Shown one piece after another: positions 26,893-35,701 of a stretch of DNA of 38,116 nt; position 1 is the stretch's first letter, and each line of letters begins with the position of its first letter. Location: the NCBI GenBank assembly GCA_903834635.1, contig CAILJO010000015.1:1-38116 (forward strand). The letters are read 5' to 3'. A program made the translations under genes and the position numbers. The notes under the pieces are model-generated. The model worked only from the letters and a program-made list of their open reading frames with translations. It did no database searches and was not told the DNA's origin. The stretch is from an uncultured Micrococcales bacterium (GTDB taxonomy: Bacteria; Actinomycetota; Actinomycetes; Actinomycetales; Microbacteriaceae).

Positions 26893-28242
26893 CTATTTGA
26901 GCGAGAGTCGCTGCTCGACTACTCGAGCAATGCGATCGGCCCAAGATTGTGCCGTGCCTTCGTCGGCGGCCTCGACCATGACGCGAACCAGAGGTTCGGT
27001 GCCCGAGGCTCGCAACAGAACGCGACCGGTGTCGCCAAGTTCGGACTCGGCTTGGCGAACCGCAGATTGAACCTCATCGTCAGAATCTACGCGCGACTTG
27101 TCAACACCACGAACATTGACCAAAACTTGTGGATAAACCTTCATCACCGAAGCCAACTCGGCCAGCGACTTGCCGGTTCGTGCGATTTCGGCCAGCAAAC
27201 GAAGACCGGTCAGAACGCCGTCGCCGGTGGTTGCGTATTTGCTAAATATGATGTGACCAGACTGCTCGCCGCCAAGGGTATAGCCGCCTTCGCGCATCTT
27301 CTCGAGAACGTACCTGTCACCAACCGAGGTTTGCAGCATCTCGATGCCGGCCTCTTTCATGGCGATGCGCAGACCAAGGTTCGACATCACGGTGGCGACC
27401 AGGGTGTTTCTAGCAAGGCTTCCGCGCTCTTTGGCTGACAGAGCAAGAATCGCCATGATCTGGTCACCATCAATGATTTCGCCTCGGTGATCAACGGCAA
27501 GGCATCGGTCGGCGTCGCCATCGTGGGCAATACCGGCGTCGGCGCCGTGTTCAAGCACTGCAGCCTGAAGAGCGCTCAGATGGGTTGACCCATAGCCATC
27601 GTTAATGTTGATGCCGTCTGGGTCGGCACCGATGACAATGACTTTAGCGCCGGCGTCGCGAAAGGCCTCTGGTGAGACACCCGATGCAGCGCCGTGCGCA
27701 CAGTCGAGAACAACGGTCAGCCCGTCTAGTCGGTTAGGCAGTGCGCCAAGCAGGTGAACAACATAGCGATCTTCGCCATCGGCAAAGCGCTGAATGTGGC
27801 CGACGTTGCCGCCAAGCGGAGCAAGTTTTGGCGAGGCCATGTGCGCCTCGATAGCGTCTTCGATCTTGTCGTCGAGCTTGTGGCCACCTCGGGCAAAGAT
27901 TTTGATTCCGTTGTCTGGAGCAGCGTTGTGCGAAGCCGAAATCATGATTCCAAAATCGGCACCGATGTCGGCGGTCAAATATGCAGCTGCAGGGGTTGGG
28001 ATCACTCCGGCGTCATAAACATCGACACCACTTGAGGCAAGTCCCGCCGCCACCGCCGAAGACAAGAACTCGCCCGAGATACGAGGATCACGAGCGAGAA
28101 CTGCTTTAGGTTTGTTTCCGACTGAGCGCGCTTCTTCGCCAAGAACAATTGCTGTTGCTTGGGCAAGGCTCAGGGCCATTTCGACGGTCAGATCTCGGTT
28201 AGCGAGACCTCGAACACCATCGGTTCCGAATAGACGAGCCAT
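26893..28242 (-). CDS. glmM: Phosphoglucosamine mutase
   Basis: 449 residues. Interconverts glucosamine-6- and glucosamine-1-phosphate en route to UDP-GlcNAc. It begins [11 protein letters not shown]; the active serine is in [15 protein letters not shown] (near 100-106), the Mg site is DGDADRC and the sugar-binding loop is GGEQSGHII. The phosphate-binding end [12 protein letters not shown] is intact. It follows rpsI by 41 bp on the same strand, a frequent actinobacterial order, and functions with glmS. Confidence 0.97.
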   Translation of the reverse strand: MARLFGTDGVRGLANRDLTVEMALSLAQATAIVLGEEARSVGNKPKAVLARDPRISGEFLSSAVAAGLASSGVDVYDAGVIPTPAAAYLTADIGADFGIMISASHNAAPDNGIKIFARGGHKLDDKIEDAIEAHMASPKLAPLGGNVGHIQRFADGEDRYVVHLLGALPNRLDGLTVVLDCAHGAASGVSPEAFRDAGAKVIVIGADPDGININDGYGSTHLSALQAAVLEHGADAGIAHDGDADRCLAVDHRGEIIDGDQIMAILALSAKERGSLARNTLVATVMSNLGLRIAMKEAGIEMLQTSVGDRYVLEKMREGGYTLGGEQSGHIIFSKYATTGDGVLTGLRLLAEIARTGKSLAELASVMKVYPQVLVNVRGVDKSRVDSDDEVQSAVRQAESELGDTGRVLLRASGTEPLVRVMVEAADEGTAQSWADRIARVVEQRLSLK

Positions 28243-28283
28243 GACTTTAGGCTAGTGCTAAATCGCGGGCGAGAATCCGAAGA

Positions 28284-28775
28284 TTAACGCTTCGAGAACT
28301 GCGAAGCCTTGCGTGCCTTCTTGAGACCGGCCTTCTTGCGCTCGATGACACGAGGGTCGCGCTTTAGGAAGCCAGCCTTCTTGAGTGCAGGGCGGTTGTT
28401 GTCGCGGTCAACTTCGTTGAGTGCGCGAGCAATGCCTAGACGCAATGCGCCAGCCTGGCCTGCAATGCCACCACCGTTGATGCGCGCGATCACGTCGTAC
28501 TGGCCCGAGAGCTCAAGAACGGTGAACGGGTCGGTGATTAGCTGCTGGTGAAGCTTGTTTGGAAAGTATTCTGCAAGTGCGCGGCCGTTCACGGTGATAA
28601 CACCGGTGCCTGGAACCATGCGAACGCGGGCGATTGCCTCTTTGCGACGACCAAGGCCTGCACCTGGAACGGTTAGCGGGCCACGAGCCTTGGCTGCCTT
28701 TTCGCTTGCCTTAGCTGCTGGGGTCTCGGTCGAGTACTCGGTTACTGCTACTGCAGCGTCTTCGGTCTTTGCCAT
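28284..28775 (-). CDS. rpsI: 30S ribosomal protein S9
   Basis: 163 residues from ATG 28775. The first 33 or so residues ([18 protein letters not shown] and [12 protein letters not shown]) are a disordered Ala/Glu/Lys extension common in actinobacteria. The S9 core then runs from [16 protein letters not shown] through [19 protein letters not shown] to the conserved tail [10 protein letters not shown], which reaches the decoding site. A start at 28874 would overlap rplM and add non-conserved sequence. Second gene of rplM-rpsI. Confidence 0.97.
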   Translation of the reverse strand: MAKTEDAAVAVTEYSTETPAAKASEKAAKARGPLTVPGAGLGRRKEAIARVRMVPGTGVITVNGRALAEYFPNKLHQQLITDPFTVLELSGQYDVIARINGGGIAGQAGALRLGIARALNEVDRDNNRPALKKAGFLKRDPRVIERKKAGLKKARKASQFSKR

Positions 28776-28803
28776 GAGATTGTCCTTGTTCTTTAGTCGG
28801 CTA

Positions 28804-29247
28804 CTACTGAGCGACCTGGTCGATGGTGAAAGGCTTTGGCTGCTGTGCAGCGTGTGGGTGCTCTGCACCTGCATAGACCTTGAGCTTGGTCAGCTGAGCG
28901 TTTCCGAGCTTGTTGCGAGGCAGCATGCCCTTGATCGCCTTTTCGACTGCCTTCTCTGGGCTCTTCTCTAGAAGCTCAGCGTAGGTAGTAGCGGTCAAAC
29001 CACCTGGGTAACCAGAGTGACGGTAAGCCTTCTTCTGCAGCAGCTTGGCGCCGGTTAGAGCGACCTTCTCTGCGTTGATAATAATGACGAAGTCACCGTT
29101 GTCCATGTGTGGAGCAAAGGTTGGCTTGTGCTTGCCGCGCAGCAGTGCTGCGGCGTGGCTAGCCAGACGGCCAAGAACTACGTCGGTGGCGTCGATGATG
29201 AGCCATTCGTTCTTCAGCTCGGAAGCCTTTGGTGAGTAAGTACGCAC
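28804..29247 (-). CDS. rplM: 50S ribosomal protein L13
   Basis: 147 residues. GTG 29247 with AGAAGG ten bases upstream. Family blocks: [50 protein letters not shown] and GMLPRNKLG. An early large-subunit assembly protein. Its 143-bp leader carries several inverted repeats. Confidence 0.97.
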   Translation of the reverse strand: MRTYSPKASELKNEWLIIDATDVVLGRLASHAAALLRGKHKPTFAPHMDNGDFVIIINAEKVALTGAKLLQKKAYRHSGYPGGLTATTYAELLEKSPEKAVEKAIKGMLPRNKLGNAQLTKLKVYAGAEHPHAAQQPKPFTIDQVAQ

Positions 29248-29266
29248 GCTAAATTGCCTTCTACTT

Positions 29267-29312
29267 TTCTGTCGGTTAGGACCTGAATCCGCGACAGAAG
29301 AAATGGACTTCT
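29267..29312 (-). promoter_or_regulatory. rplM: Alternative hairpins in the rplM-rpsI leader
   Basis: TTCTGTCG (29267-29274) pairs with CGACAGAA (29292-29299) over a 17-nt loop. The bases AGAAG (29296-29300) can instead pair with CTTCT (29308-29312). The two stems share bases and exclude each other. In the minus-strand RNA the CUUCU segment could also pair with the AGAAGG ribosome binding site. This suits an autoregulatory ribosomal leader, but no known L13 motif is recognised. Confidence 0.4.
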
Positions 29313-29330
29313 TTGGGATTCAAATTTCAC

Positions 29331-29346
29331 GCTGGTGAATACCAGC
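29331..29346 (-). promoter_or_regulatory. Small perfect hairpin upstream of rplM
   Basis: GCTGGT / ACCAGC with a four-base loop. A minus-strand TTGACC lies just upstream and could be the -35 of the rplM promoter, so this may be an operator or leader stem rather than a terminator. Confidence 0.35.
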
Positions 29347-29375
29347 AACAAGGGTCAAGTTTAGCCCGAAACAAT

Positions 29376-29391
29376 GGGTTTGGTCAAACCC
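29376..29391 (-). terminator. Weak hairpin at the end of truA
   Basis: GGGTTT / AAACCC with a four-base loop overlaps the last base of the truA stop codon. The minus-strand sequence after it (ATTGTTTCG) has only a short U-run, so termination would be partial at best. Confidence 0.35.
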
Positions 29392-30251
29392 TAATTGTCA
29401 TCGAGGCTTCGAGTATCTTTGGCCAGCAATGCCTGAGACGCCAGTTTGGAGTTCACCGGATAGGTAATCTCCATCAGGGTCAAGCCGTGCGGCTCAACAG
29501 TCTTATAGCCGTGGGCTCTTTTTGCGCTCTTCAGCAAGGCCGTCAGGTTGCCCCTGACAAACTTTCCGTCACCCACTTTGATCAGCGCCCCGACGATCGA
29601 GCGGCACATGTTGTGGCAAAACGCGTCTGCCGTTAGTTCAACCTCGATGATGCCGTTGGCACCGCCAGTGCGCGAGACTTTGATCTTCTTTAGGTCTCGA
29701 ATCGTGGTGGCCCCATCGCGTTGTTTGCAGAACGCACCAAAGTCGTTCAACCCGAGCAGAGCTTGAGCGGCTTCGTCCATCTTGGCAACATCCAACGGGC
29801 GTGCAAAGTACAACGCATAGCGAGCCAACTTTGGAGCTTTGTGCGATTGACCGTCGGCGATTCGATAGATGTAGCGACGACTGGTGGCTGAGAATCTAGC
29901 ATCGAAACCCTCTGGCGCACGCTCAAAGGTGTAGATGTGGATGTCGTCTGGCAAAAGTGCGGTGAGGCGCCCAGCAACGTCGGTGCTTCGCCCGATGCGC
30001 TTGACCTGAGCGTCGCTTAGATCAACATGAATGACCTGCGCGTCGGCGTGCACACCCGCGTCGGTTCGCCCGGCAACGCGCATGCCGAAGTCATCCTTGG
30101 TTTTGCCAAAAATGACCTGCATTTCTTTAAGTAGTTCGCTCTGCACGGTGCGCAAGCCAGGCTGTTTGGCCCAGCCGGCAAAATCGGTGCCGTCATAGGC
30201 CAGCAACATGCGAAAACGCCCACCAACCGTGAGGTTGACGGGCGTCTTCAT
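29391..30251 (-). CDS. truA: tRNA pseudouridine(38-40) synthase TruA
   Basis: 286 residues from ATG 30251. Isomerises uridines 38-40 in the anticodon arm. The core opens RFRMLLAYDGTDFAGWAKQ; the catalytic Asp is in VAGRTDAGVHA, and FDARFSATSRRYIYRI and FCHNMCRSIVGALI follow. The frame is open much further upstream, but that stretch overlaps the repetitive rplQ tail and encodes only a Gln/Lys/Leu-rich string, so it is not coding. The start lies 19 bp after rplQ with no clear ribosome binding site, which suggests coupling. The order rpoA-rplQ-truA is standard. Confidence 0.95.
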   Translation of the reverse strand: MKTPVNLTVGGRFRMLLAYDGTDFAGWAKQPGLRTVQSELLKEMQVIFGKTKDDFGMRVAGRTDAGVHADAQVIHVDLSDAQVKRIGRSTDVAGRLTALLPDDIHIYTFERAPEGFDARFSATSRRYIYRIADGQSHKAPKLARYALYFARPLDVAKMDEAAQALLGLNDFGAFCKQRDGATTIRDLKKIKVSRTGGANGIIEVELTADAFCHNMCRSIVGALIKVGDGKFVRGNLTALLKSAKRAHGYKTVEPHGLTLMEITYPVNSKLASQALLAKDTRSLDDN

Positions 30252-30270
30252 GAGTTTTGACAGTTGGGGC

Positions 30271-30909
30271 TTAAGCCTCGTCGGTGCCAGCTGCTTCTTC
30301 AGCGGCGTCGACTGCTTCTGCCTCGGCAGCTGCTGCTTCGGCCGGAGCCTCTTCAACTGCTGCTTCTTCAACTGCAGCCTCAACAGGAGCCTCTTCGACT
30401 GCTGCTGGTGACTCGGTTGCTTCTGCTTCGACAGCAACTTCGTCGGCTGCGTTCTCGACTACTTCGTCGGCTGCAACTTCAGCTGCTGCTGGAGCGGTTG
30501 CCTTGACAGTGTTCTCGATCTTTGGCTTCTTGTTGACTACCTTTGGTGAGACTGGCTCTAGGACGAGCTCAATGACACACATTGGGGCATTGTCGCCCTT
30601 GCGGAAGCCAAGCTTGGTGATGCGAGTGTAACCACCCTGGCGGTCTGAAACCAGTGGAGCGATTTCGGTGAACAGCTTGTGGACTGCACCCTTGTCGGTC
30701 ACCTGAGCCATCACGCGGCGACGCGACGCTAGGTCGCCACGCTTTGCGAAGGTAACTAGACGCTCGGCAACTGGACGAAGACGCTTGGCCTTGGTCTCAG
30801 TGGTCTCGATGCGACCGTGGTTGATCAGCGAAGTGGCCAAGTTGCGAAGCATTAGACGCTCGTGTGATGGTCCACCACCCAGACGTGGTCCCTTTGTTGG
30901 GGTAGGCAT
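30271..30909 (-). CDS. rplQ: 50S ribosomal protein L17 with long acidic tail
   Basis: 212 residues. The L17 core ([20 protein letters not shown], then [26 protein letters not shown]) ends near residue 120. The remaining 90 residues are Ala/Glu/Val repeats ([20 protein letters not shown]) with no fold expected. Typical L17 is 115-130 residues. Acidic tails on L17 are known in actinobacteria, but this one is long. AGGAGA ribosome binding site. Follows rpoA. Confidence 0.96.
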   Translation of the reverse strand: MPTPTKGPRLGGGPSHERLMLRNLATSLINHGRIETTETKAKRLRPVAERLVTFAKRGDLASRRRVMAQVTDKGAVHKLFTEIAPLVSDRQGGYTRITKLGFRKGDNAPMCVIELVLEPVSPKVVNKKPKIENTVKATAPAAAEVAADEVVENAADEVAVEAEATESPAAVEEAPVEAAVEEAAVEEAPAEAAAAEAEAVDAAEEAAGTDEA

Positions 30910-30934
30910 TGATTTCTCCTTGGATTTCTAGGGC

Positions 30935-31951
30935 TTAAGCCTGGTCGATGTCGTCGAAGTCGGCGGTTGCGAACTCGTCACCAGTGTTAGCGAAGTAGTT
31001 TGCCTCGAAGCCTGGGATGCTGTCCTTGAACTTGAGTCCCATTGAGTGCAACTTGTCGCGAACCTCGTCAACCGACTTTGAGCCGAAGTTGCGAATGTTC
31101 ATGAGCTGGTCTTCGGTTAGACCGATCAGCTCTGCCACGGTGTTGATACCCTCGCGCTTTAGGCAGTTGTATGAACGAACGGTTAGCTCGAGCTCTTCGA
31201 TGGCCATGGCCAACTCTGGGCTCAGTGCTGGAGCAGCGGCGCTAGCACCAAGCTCAACACCTTCTGCGCTCTCGTTCAGGTCGCGAACAACACCGAATAG
31301 CTCGGTGAGGGTCTTACCTGCAGATGCCATTGCGTCGCGTGGGGTCATCGACGGCTTGGTTTCGATTTCGATAACCAGCTTGTCGAAGTCGGTGCGTGAC
31401 TCTGCGCGAGTTGCCTCAACGCGGTACGAAACCTTAGCAACAGGTGAGTAGATCGAGTCGATAGCGATAACGCCGTTCTCCTGGCCGAAGTCCTTGTTTA
31501 GGTCGGCAGGAACATAACCACGACCGCGCTCAATGGTCAGCTCGACCTCGAACTTAGCCTTTGAGTTGATGTTGGCGATCACTAGCTCTGGGTTGTGAAT
31601 CTCAACACCGGCAGGAGCCTGAATGTCGGCAGCGGTAACTGCGCCGGCAGTCGACTTCTTTAGGTGAGCGACAACTGGCTCATCGTTGGTCGAAGAAACA
31701 ACTAGACCCTTGAGGTTCAAGATGATCTCGGTAACGTCTTCTTTTACGCCTTCGATAGCACTGAACTCGTGAAGTGCTCCAGCGAAACGAACGTGGGTGA
31801 CTGCAGCACCTGGAATGTTCGAAAGCAGGGTGCGACGAAGTGAGTTTCCTAGGGTGTAGCCAGTACCTGGCTCTAGTGGCTCAAAAACATAAGTCGCTTT
31901 GGTGCTCGAAATCTCGGTTTCTTTGATTTCAGGGCGAGTGAAAAATAGCAC
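30935..31951 (-). CDS. rpoA: DNA-directed RNA polymerase subunit alpha
   Basis: 338 residues. The N-terminal dimerisation domain has [20 protein letters not shown] and [13 protein letters not shown]. The C-terminal domain (about 245-310: [18 protein letters not shown] and [19 protein letters not shown]) contacts UP elements and activators. The start is GTG with GAAAGGA nine bases upstream. It follows rpsK after a 118-bp gap; rpsD, usual between them, is missing here. Confidence 0.97.
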   Translation of the reverse strand: MLFFTRPEIKETEISSTKATYVFEPLEPGTGYTLGNSLRRTLLSNIPGAAVTHVRFAGALHEFSAIEGVKEDVTEIILNLKGLVVSSTNDEPVVAHLKKSTAGAVTAADIQAPAGVEIHNPELVIANINSKAKFEVELTIERGRGYVPADLNKDFGQENGVIAIDSIYSPVAKVSYRVEATRAESRTDFDKLVIEIETKPSMTPRDAMASAGKTLTELFGVVRDLNESAEGVELGASAAAPALSPELAMAIEELELTVRSYNCLKREGINTVAELIGLTEDQLMNIRNFGSKSVDEVRDKLHSMGLKFKDSIPGFEANYFANTGDEFATADFDDIDQA

Positions 31952-32007
31952 TGTTTATTTCCTTTCGTAGGCATCCGCTATTTGATACCTAGTGTTGGGG
32001 TTGCCGA

Positions 32008-32021
32008 GCAGTGGCCACTGC
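32008..32021. promoter_or_regulatory. 14-bp perfect palindrome in the rpoA leader
   Basis: GCAGTGGCCACTGC, self-complementary, lies 57 bp upstream of the rpoA GTG in the gap left by rpsD. It could be a dimeric operator or fold into a short stem (GCAGT/ACTGC). No T-tract follows. Confidence 0.4.
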
Positions 32022-32069
32022 GCAGCTTATTCAGTTGGAGTTAAAACTGGATGAGCTTTGGGCTCAGCG

Positions 32070-32477
32070 TTAGATGCGACGACGCTTTGGTGGACGGCAA
32101 CCGTTGTGAGCCTGTGGGGTCACATCGCTGATTGAACCAACCTCAAGGCCTGCTGCGGCTAGCGAACGGATTGCGGTGTCCTTGCCTGAGCCTGGGCCCT
32201 TTACGAACACGTCAACCTTCTTCAGGCCGTGCTCCTGAGCCTTGCGGGCTGCCGACTCGGCTGCCATCTGAGCTGCATAAGGGGTCGACTTGCGCGAGCC
32301 CTTGAAGCCAACGTCTCCGGCCGAAGACCAAGAGATGACGGCGCCAGTGGCGTCGGTGATCGAGACGATGGTGTTGTTGAAGGTCGACTGGATGTGAGCC
32401 TGGCCCACTGCGATGTTCTTCTTTTCCTTCTTGCGAGGCTTGCGAGCTGCGCCGGCCTTTGCCTTAGGTGCTGCCAT
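32070..32477 (-). CDS. rpsK: 30S ribosomal protein S11
   Basis: 135 residues. A basic N-terminal extension ([20 protein letters not shown]) is followed by the core [19 protein letters not shown], then [12 protein letters not shown] and the conserved end [10 protein letters not shown]. Forms part of the platform near the Shine-Dalgarno helix. GGAGA ribosome binding site; 47 bp after rpsM. Confidence 0.97.
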   Translation of the reverse strand: MAAPKAKAGAARKPRKKEKKNIAVGQAHIQSTFNNTIVSITDATGAVISWSSAGDVGFKGSRKSTPYAAQMAAESAARKAQEHGLKKVDVFVKGPGSGKDTAIRSLAAAGLEVGSISDVTPQAHNGCRPPKRRRI

Positions 32478-32524
32478 TTGGGTTTCTCCTAAATTCTTTC
32501 GTCAGTGACACGAAGCAGCGGGGG

Positions 32525-32905
32525 CTACTTGCGTGCCGCCTTCTTCTTGCCGGCAACGGTGCGCTTCGGGCCCTTGCGGGTGCGAGCGTTGGTCTTGGTG
32601 CGCTGACCGCGGACTGGGAGTCCCTTGCGGTGGCGGATACCTTCGTAAGAACCAATTTCTACCTTGCGGCGGATGTCGGCTGCTACGTCGCGACGTAGGT
32701 CACCTTCAACCTTGTAGGTTCCTTCGATGAAGTCACGGATTGCAACAAGCTGGTCATCGGTCAAGTCCTTGACGCGAATGTCCTTGTTGATTTTGGTTTC
32801 GGTCAGAATCTGAACCGAGCGGGTACGACCGATGCCGTAGATGTAGGTTAGGGCGATTTCCACGCGCTTCGCGTCTGGAATATCGGCTCCGGCAACACGT
32901 GCCAT
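32525..32905 (-). CDS. rpsM: 30S ribosomal protein S13
   Basis: 126 residues. [35 protein letters not shown] and the [20 protein letters not shown] tail are diagnostic of S13, which contacts P-site tRNA and bridge B1 in the head. AAGGAGAAA ribosome binding site. A structured 157-bp leader separates it from rpmJ. Confidence 0.97.
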   Translation of the reverse strand: MARVAGADIPDAKRVEIALTYIYGIGRTRSVQILTETKINKDIRVKDLTDDQLVAIRDFIEGTYKVEGDLRRDVAADIRRKVEIGSYEGIRHRKGLPVRGQRTKTNARTRKGPKRTVAGKKKAARK

Positions 32906-32946
32906 TGGATTTCTCCTTGTTGTTTAGAAGGTCTGCGACAGCGCTT

Positions 32947-32984
32947 CCCAAGTCGGTTGACTCGGGCTCCGGCCTTCTCCGGAG
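32947..32984 (-). promoter_or_regulatory. rpsM: Tandem hairpins in the rpsM leader
   Basis: Two directly adjoining stems lie 40-80 bp before rpsM. CTCCGG / CCGGAG (32967-32984) has a six-base loop. CCCAAGTC / GACTCGGG (32947-32966) has a four-base loop, and its one mismatch becomes a G-U pair only in minus-strand RNA. The strand preference supports an RNA structure in the rpsM transcript. No U-tract follows, so a leader control element is more likely than a terminator. Confidence 0.5.
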
Positions 32985-33062
32985 GTGACATCGTCGAGTT
33001 TTTGCTCTCGGATGTTGCGTTGCCTTGTTTATCTATTCAGTTGTAAATCGGGAAGAAGCTGA

Positions 33063-33176
33063 TTAGCCCTGGCGCTGCTTGTGGCGTGGGTTCTCGCAGA
33101 TCACCATGACGCGACCGTGGCGACGAATGACCTTGCACTTGTCGCAAATCTTCTTGACGCTTGGGTTTACCTTCAT
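33063..33176 (-). CDS. rpmJ: 50S ribosomal protein L36
   Basis: A 37-residue protein, [14 protein letters not shown] then [20 protein letters not shown] and a final RQG. The zinc-ribbon ligands (Cys-x2-Cys, then Cys-x4-His) are all present, so this is the zinc-binding paralogue. It lies between infA and rpsM as in most actinobacteria. Confidence 0.97.
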   Translation of the reverse strand: MKVNPSVKKICDKCKVIRRHGRVMVICENPRHKQRQG

Positions 33177-33222
33177 GTCTCTTACTTCTGTTTGGGGTCA
33201 TTGCTGACCATTGTTCAAGTCT

Positions 33223-33444
33223 TTACTTGTAGCGATAGATGATGCGGCCACGAGTCAAGTCGTATGTGCTCAACTCAACAATCACGCGGTCCTCCGGGAG
33301 GATGCGGATGTAGTGCTGGCGCATCTTGCCTGAGATGTGCGCAAGGACTTTGTGACCATTAGTCAGCTCTACACGGAACATAGCGTTCGGTAGGGCTTCA
33401 ACTACTGTGCCTTCGATTTCGATGACACCGTCTTTGTTGGCCAT
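33223..33444 (-). CDS. infA: Translation initiation factor IF-1
   Basis: 73 residues from ATG 33444: [20 protein letters not shown], then an OB fold with [20 protein letters not shown] and the end [10 protein letters not shown] longer frame to 33495 adds 17 unrelated residues. IF-1 blocks the A site during initiation. First gene after the plus-strand insertion that separates it from map, so it must have its own promoter in 33445-33652. No confident -35/-10 pair was found there. Confidence 0.97.
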   Translation of the reverse strand: MANKDGVIEIEGTVVEALPNAMFRVELTNGHKVLAHISGKMRQHYIRILPEDRVIVELSTYDLTRGRIIYRYK

Positions 33445-33652
33445 AAACTCACTTATCTGATTCGCTTGTGGTGCTCCGAGCACACGACAAATCACTAACT
33501 TTCGTCAATGGATTACGTGTAGAAACACCGAAGTTCAATCTTACGCATTCTTTACCAAAAAATGCTAATTAACTTTCAGTCCATGAGGCTTGACACGAAG
33601 ATTTGGATGTGAAAAAGTTGCAATATTCTGGGAATTCGTATTTGGGGGAAAT

Positions 33653-34291
33653 TTGAATCCGAAATCATTGGCAAAAATGTTGTCCAGCATGATCGCTGGA
33701 GCGATACTATTTTCGCAGGCTTCGCCGGCCGAGGCTTATTGGGCTTGGGGTAGGACTTGGAGTGCCCCTTCCGCGGCAAGATACGTCTACGGGTGGTCTG
33801 CCTCGTTCACAAGTTCCGAGAAGACCATTATCGGACGAGCTGCGAGCGCCTACAGCCACACATCTGGTTCAACGCTAAATGTTGACGGCGCTACTTTCAC
33901 CTCTTCAACTTCTGCTTTAGATAGCGCCGTTTTTCAAATAGCCATGGCGGTGCCAACTGGCGACTTTCCAGACAACGTCGCTGGGCTCACTTGGCGTGGA
34001 AACTACCTTGATCCGACCATAAACCTGAGCAACAGAGCAACCGTGTTTCTCAATCCAAGGTGGACTTGGAGTAGCCGCTTTGACGAGGCGAACCGAGTCG
34101 CCGACTTTGAGACAGTGACTCTGCATGAGTTCGGGCATGCGCACGGCTTGGGGCACCCATCGCAGGATTGTCCTGCGCAAATGAATTGCCCAATGACCGC
34201 CGCAGAAACTGCGTCTGTGATGAATGTAACTTTCACCATTAAACGAACACTTACTAGCGACGACATTGCTGAATTGGCGGCTATTTACTAA
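33653..34291 (+). CDS. Secreted matrixin-type (metzincin) zinc metalloprotease
   Basis: 212 residues. The start is TTG 33653, four bases after GGGGGA, giving a signal peptide MNPKSLAKMLSSMIAGAILF cut near AEA|YWAWG. The zinc site is HEFGHAHGLGH (about 158-168), the metzincin HExxHxxGxxH. ASVMN (Met about 190) is the Met-turn and SDDIAELAAIY the usual matrixin C-terminal helix. Four residues of the NCP/DCP type near 174-181 could form a disulphide. With no propeptide switch or C-terminal domain it is a minimal protease; the substrate is unknown. It is coupled by TAATG to a lipoprotein and inserted between infA and map against the direction of the ribosomal genes. AT-richer than its surroundings. 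Confidence 0.88.
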   Translation: MNPKSLAKMLSSMIAGAILFSQASPAEAYWAWGRTWSAPSAARYVYGWSASFTSSEKTIIGRAASAYSHTSGSTLNVDGATFTSSTSALDSAVFQIAMAVPTGDFPDNVAGLTWRGNYLDPTINLSNRATVFLNPRWTWSSRFDEANRVADFETVTLHEFGHAHGLGHPSQDCPAQMNCPMTAAETASVMNVTFTIKRTLTSDDIAELAAIY

Positions 34292-34848
34292 TGAAAAAAT
34301 CATCTAATCGTCTATCACTCATATCGTTGACGATTGCATTTGGGATTCTAATGTCGTCTTGCGCAACAAACTCTGCGCAACTAAAACCTGTGCCACACAC
34401 TACTGAGGCTAGAAATGGTGGATTTTCAGGATACGAAACGGAGTGGACCATGGACCAAATCTCCGCTTTCAAAGAGCCATTACATCTGATTGGCAAGGTA
34501 ACGAAACTCACTCGGGCCAGTCGAACCTTGTCAAAAGACATGTACTACGACTACGTCGACTATGAAATTAGTGTTCAACAAAGTGATGTGTCGTCTCTTC
34601 CAACTCCATTTATTGCGCGCCAGGTTCAGATCGGACTTTCAAACGTTGGTTCGAAGACGATCCATGTCGGAGATTCTGTGGTTTTTATCGGTAGCATTCC
34701 GAACCCTGATGATTTCGGCGTTATCCGCGGAGTTGCCGACTGGATGATAAAAGTCGACTCAGCAGGCACTATGGACTTTGGGGATGCAAATGATCACCCG
34801 CGGTTCAATGATTACGCTTCAAAGTTCGGACTAAAAGAGCGAAACTAA
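34291..34848 (+). CDS. Lipoprotein of unknown function coupled to the metalloprotease
   Basis: 185 residues. MKKSSNRLSLISLTIAFGIL leads to lipobox MSSC (Cys near 24), so it should be lipid-anchored outside the membrane. The mature part is beta-rich (LHLIGKVTKLTRAS, ARQVQIGLSNV, VGDSVVFIGSIPNP), suggesting a small barrel or OB-like fold. No family is recognised. The TAATG junction with the protease gene predicts a stoichiometric partner such as an inhibitor, chaperone or anchor (inference). Its last four bases overlap the end of map on the other strand. Confidence 0.78.
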   Translation: MKKSSNRLSLISLTIAFGILMSSCATNSAQLKPVPHTTEARNGGFSGYETEWTMDQISAFKEPLHLIGKVTKLTRASRTLSKDMYYDYVDYEISVQQSDVSSLPTPFIARQVQIGLSNVGSKTIHVGDSVVFIGSIPNPDDFGVIRGVADWMIKVDSAGTMDFGDANDHPRFNDYASKFGLKERN

Positions 34849-35699
34849 CTGCTTCGTGGATCGACGGGCACAATGCCATAGGCTGCCAACTCGGCGGCCC
34901 CGCCATCTAGGGCAGTTAACACCCAGATGCCTTCGGCGTGCACAGCCACCGAGTGCTCCCAGTGCGAGGCATCGGAGCCGTCTTTGGTCGAAACTGTCCA
35001 CTCGTCGTCAAGAATCTTGACCTTTGGGCTGCCGGCGGTGATCATCGGTTCGATGGCGACACACAGTCCAGGCTTGACCTCTGGGCCCGAAAAGCGGGTT
35101 TTGTAGTTGAAAACCGGCGGGTCTTCGTGCATCGAGCGGCCGATTCCGTGGCCGATGTAGTCTTCGAGAATTCCGTAGCGTCCCGCGGTGTAAATAAACT
35201 TTTCGATTGCGGTGCCGACCTCGTTGAGCTTTTTGGCTTTCGCGAGTGCTGCAATGCCCGCCCAGAGCGACCCTTCGCAGACTGCTGAGGTGTTTTTGCG
35301 GCGCTTGAGAACCTCAGCTGGAACGCCGGCTTCTTCTCCCCCAGGAACGATAACGGTGATCGCCGAGTCGCCGTTCCAGCCATCGGCCGTTTCGGCACCG
35401 CAGTCGATCGAGACGATGTCGCCGGCTGCCAAGATGCGCAGCGCAGACGGAATGCCGTGCACAACCTCGTCGTTGATCGAAACACATAGCGTGTGCGAAT
35501 AGCCAGGCACCAGCTTGAAGTTTGAGTGAGCACCGCGGCGAACCATCTCGGCTTCGGCGATGGTGTCAAGTTCTAGAGTCGAGATGCCAGGTCGAACTGC
35601 AGCCTTGACTGCCTCAAGTGCATGTGCGGTGATTTGACCAGCCTCTACCATGCGAATGATCTCGGCTTGGGTTTTGAGAGTGTATTCCTCGCGAGCCAT
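34845..35699 (-). CDS. map: Methionine aminopeptidase, type I
   Basis: 284 residues. Removes initiator methionine. The five metal ligands are visible: two Asp in SIDCGAETADGWNGDSA, His in GHGIGRSMHEDPP, Glu in AIEPM and Glu in SHWEHSVAVH. HGIPS also matches the family. It opens AREEYTLKTQAEIIRM. The ATG lies two bases after the adk stop without a good ribosome binding site, so it depends on coupling. The secY-adk-map order is standard. Confidence 0.96.
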   Translation of the reverse strand: MAREEYTLKTQAEIIRMVEAGQITAHALEAVKAAVRPGISTLELDTIAEAEMVRRGAHSNFKLVPGYSHTLCVSINDEVVHGIPSALRILAAGDIVSIDCGAETADGWNGDSAITVIVPGGEEAGVPAEVLKRRKNTSAVCEGSLWAGIAALAKAKKLNEVGTAIEKFIYTAGRYGILEDYIGHGIGRSMHEDPPVFNYKTRFSGPEVKPGLCVAIEPMITAGSPKVKILDDEWTVSTKDGSDASHWEHSVAVHAEGIWVLTALDGGAAELAAYGIVPVDPRSS

Positions 35700-35701
35700 C
35701 G

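Noticed and set aside
30252-30437. N-terminal extension of truA
   Set aside because: Overlaps the Ala/Glu repeat tail of rplQ in another frame and gives only Gln/Lys/Leu repeats; the TruA family starts near 30251.
33471-33483. GTGCT-CCG-AGCAC repeat upstream of infA
   Set aside because: Five-bp stem, expected by chance at this frequency.
33590-33618. TTGACA near 33590 as promoter of the metalloprotease
   Set aside because: No acceptable -10 at 16-19 bp; the nearest AT-rich hexamer is 25 bp away.
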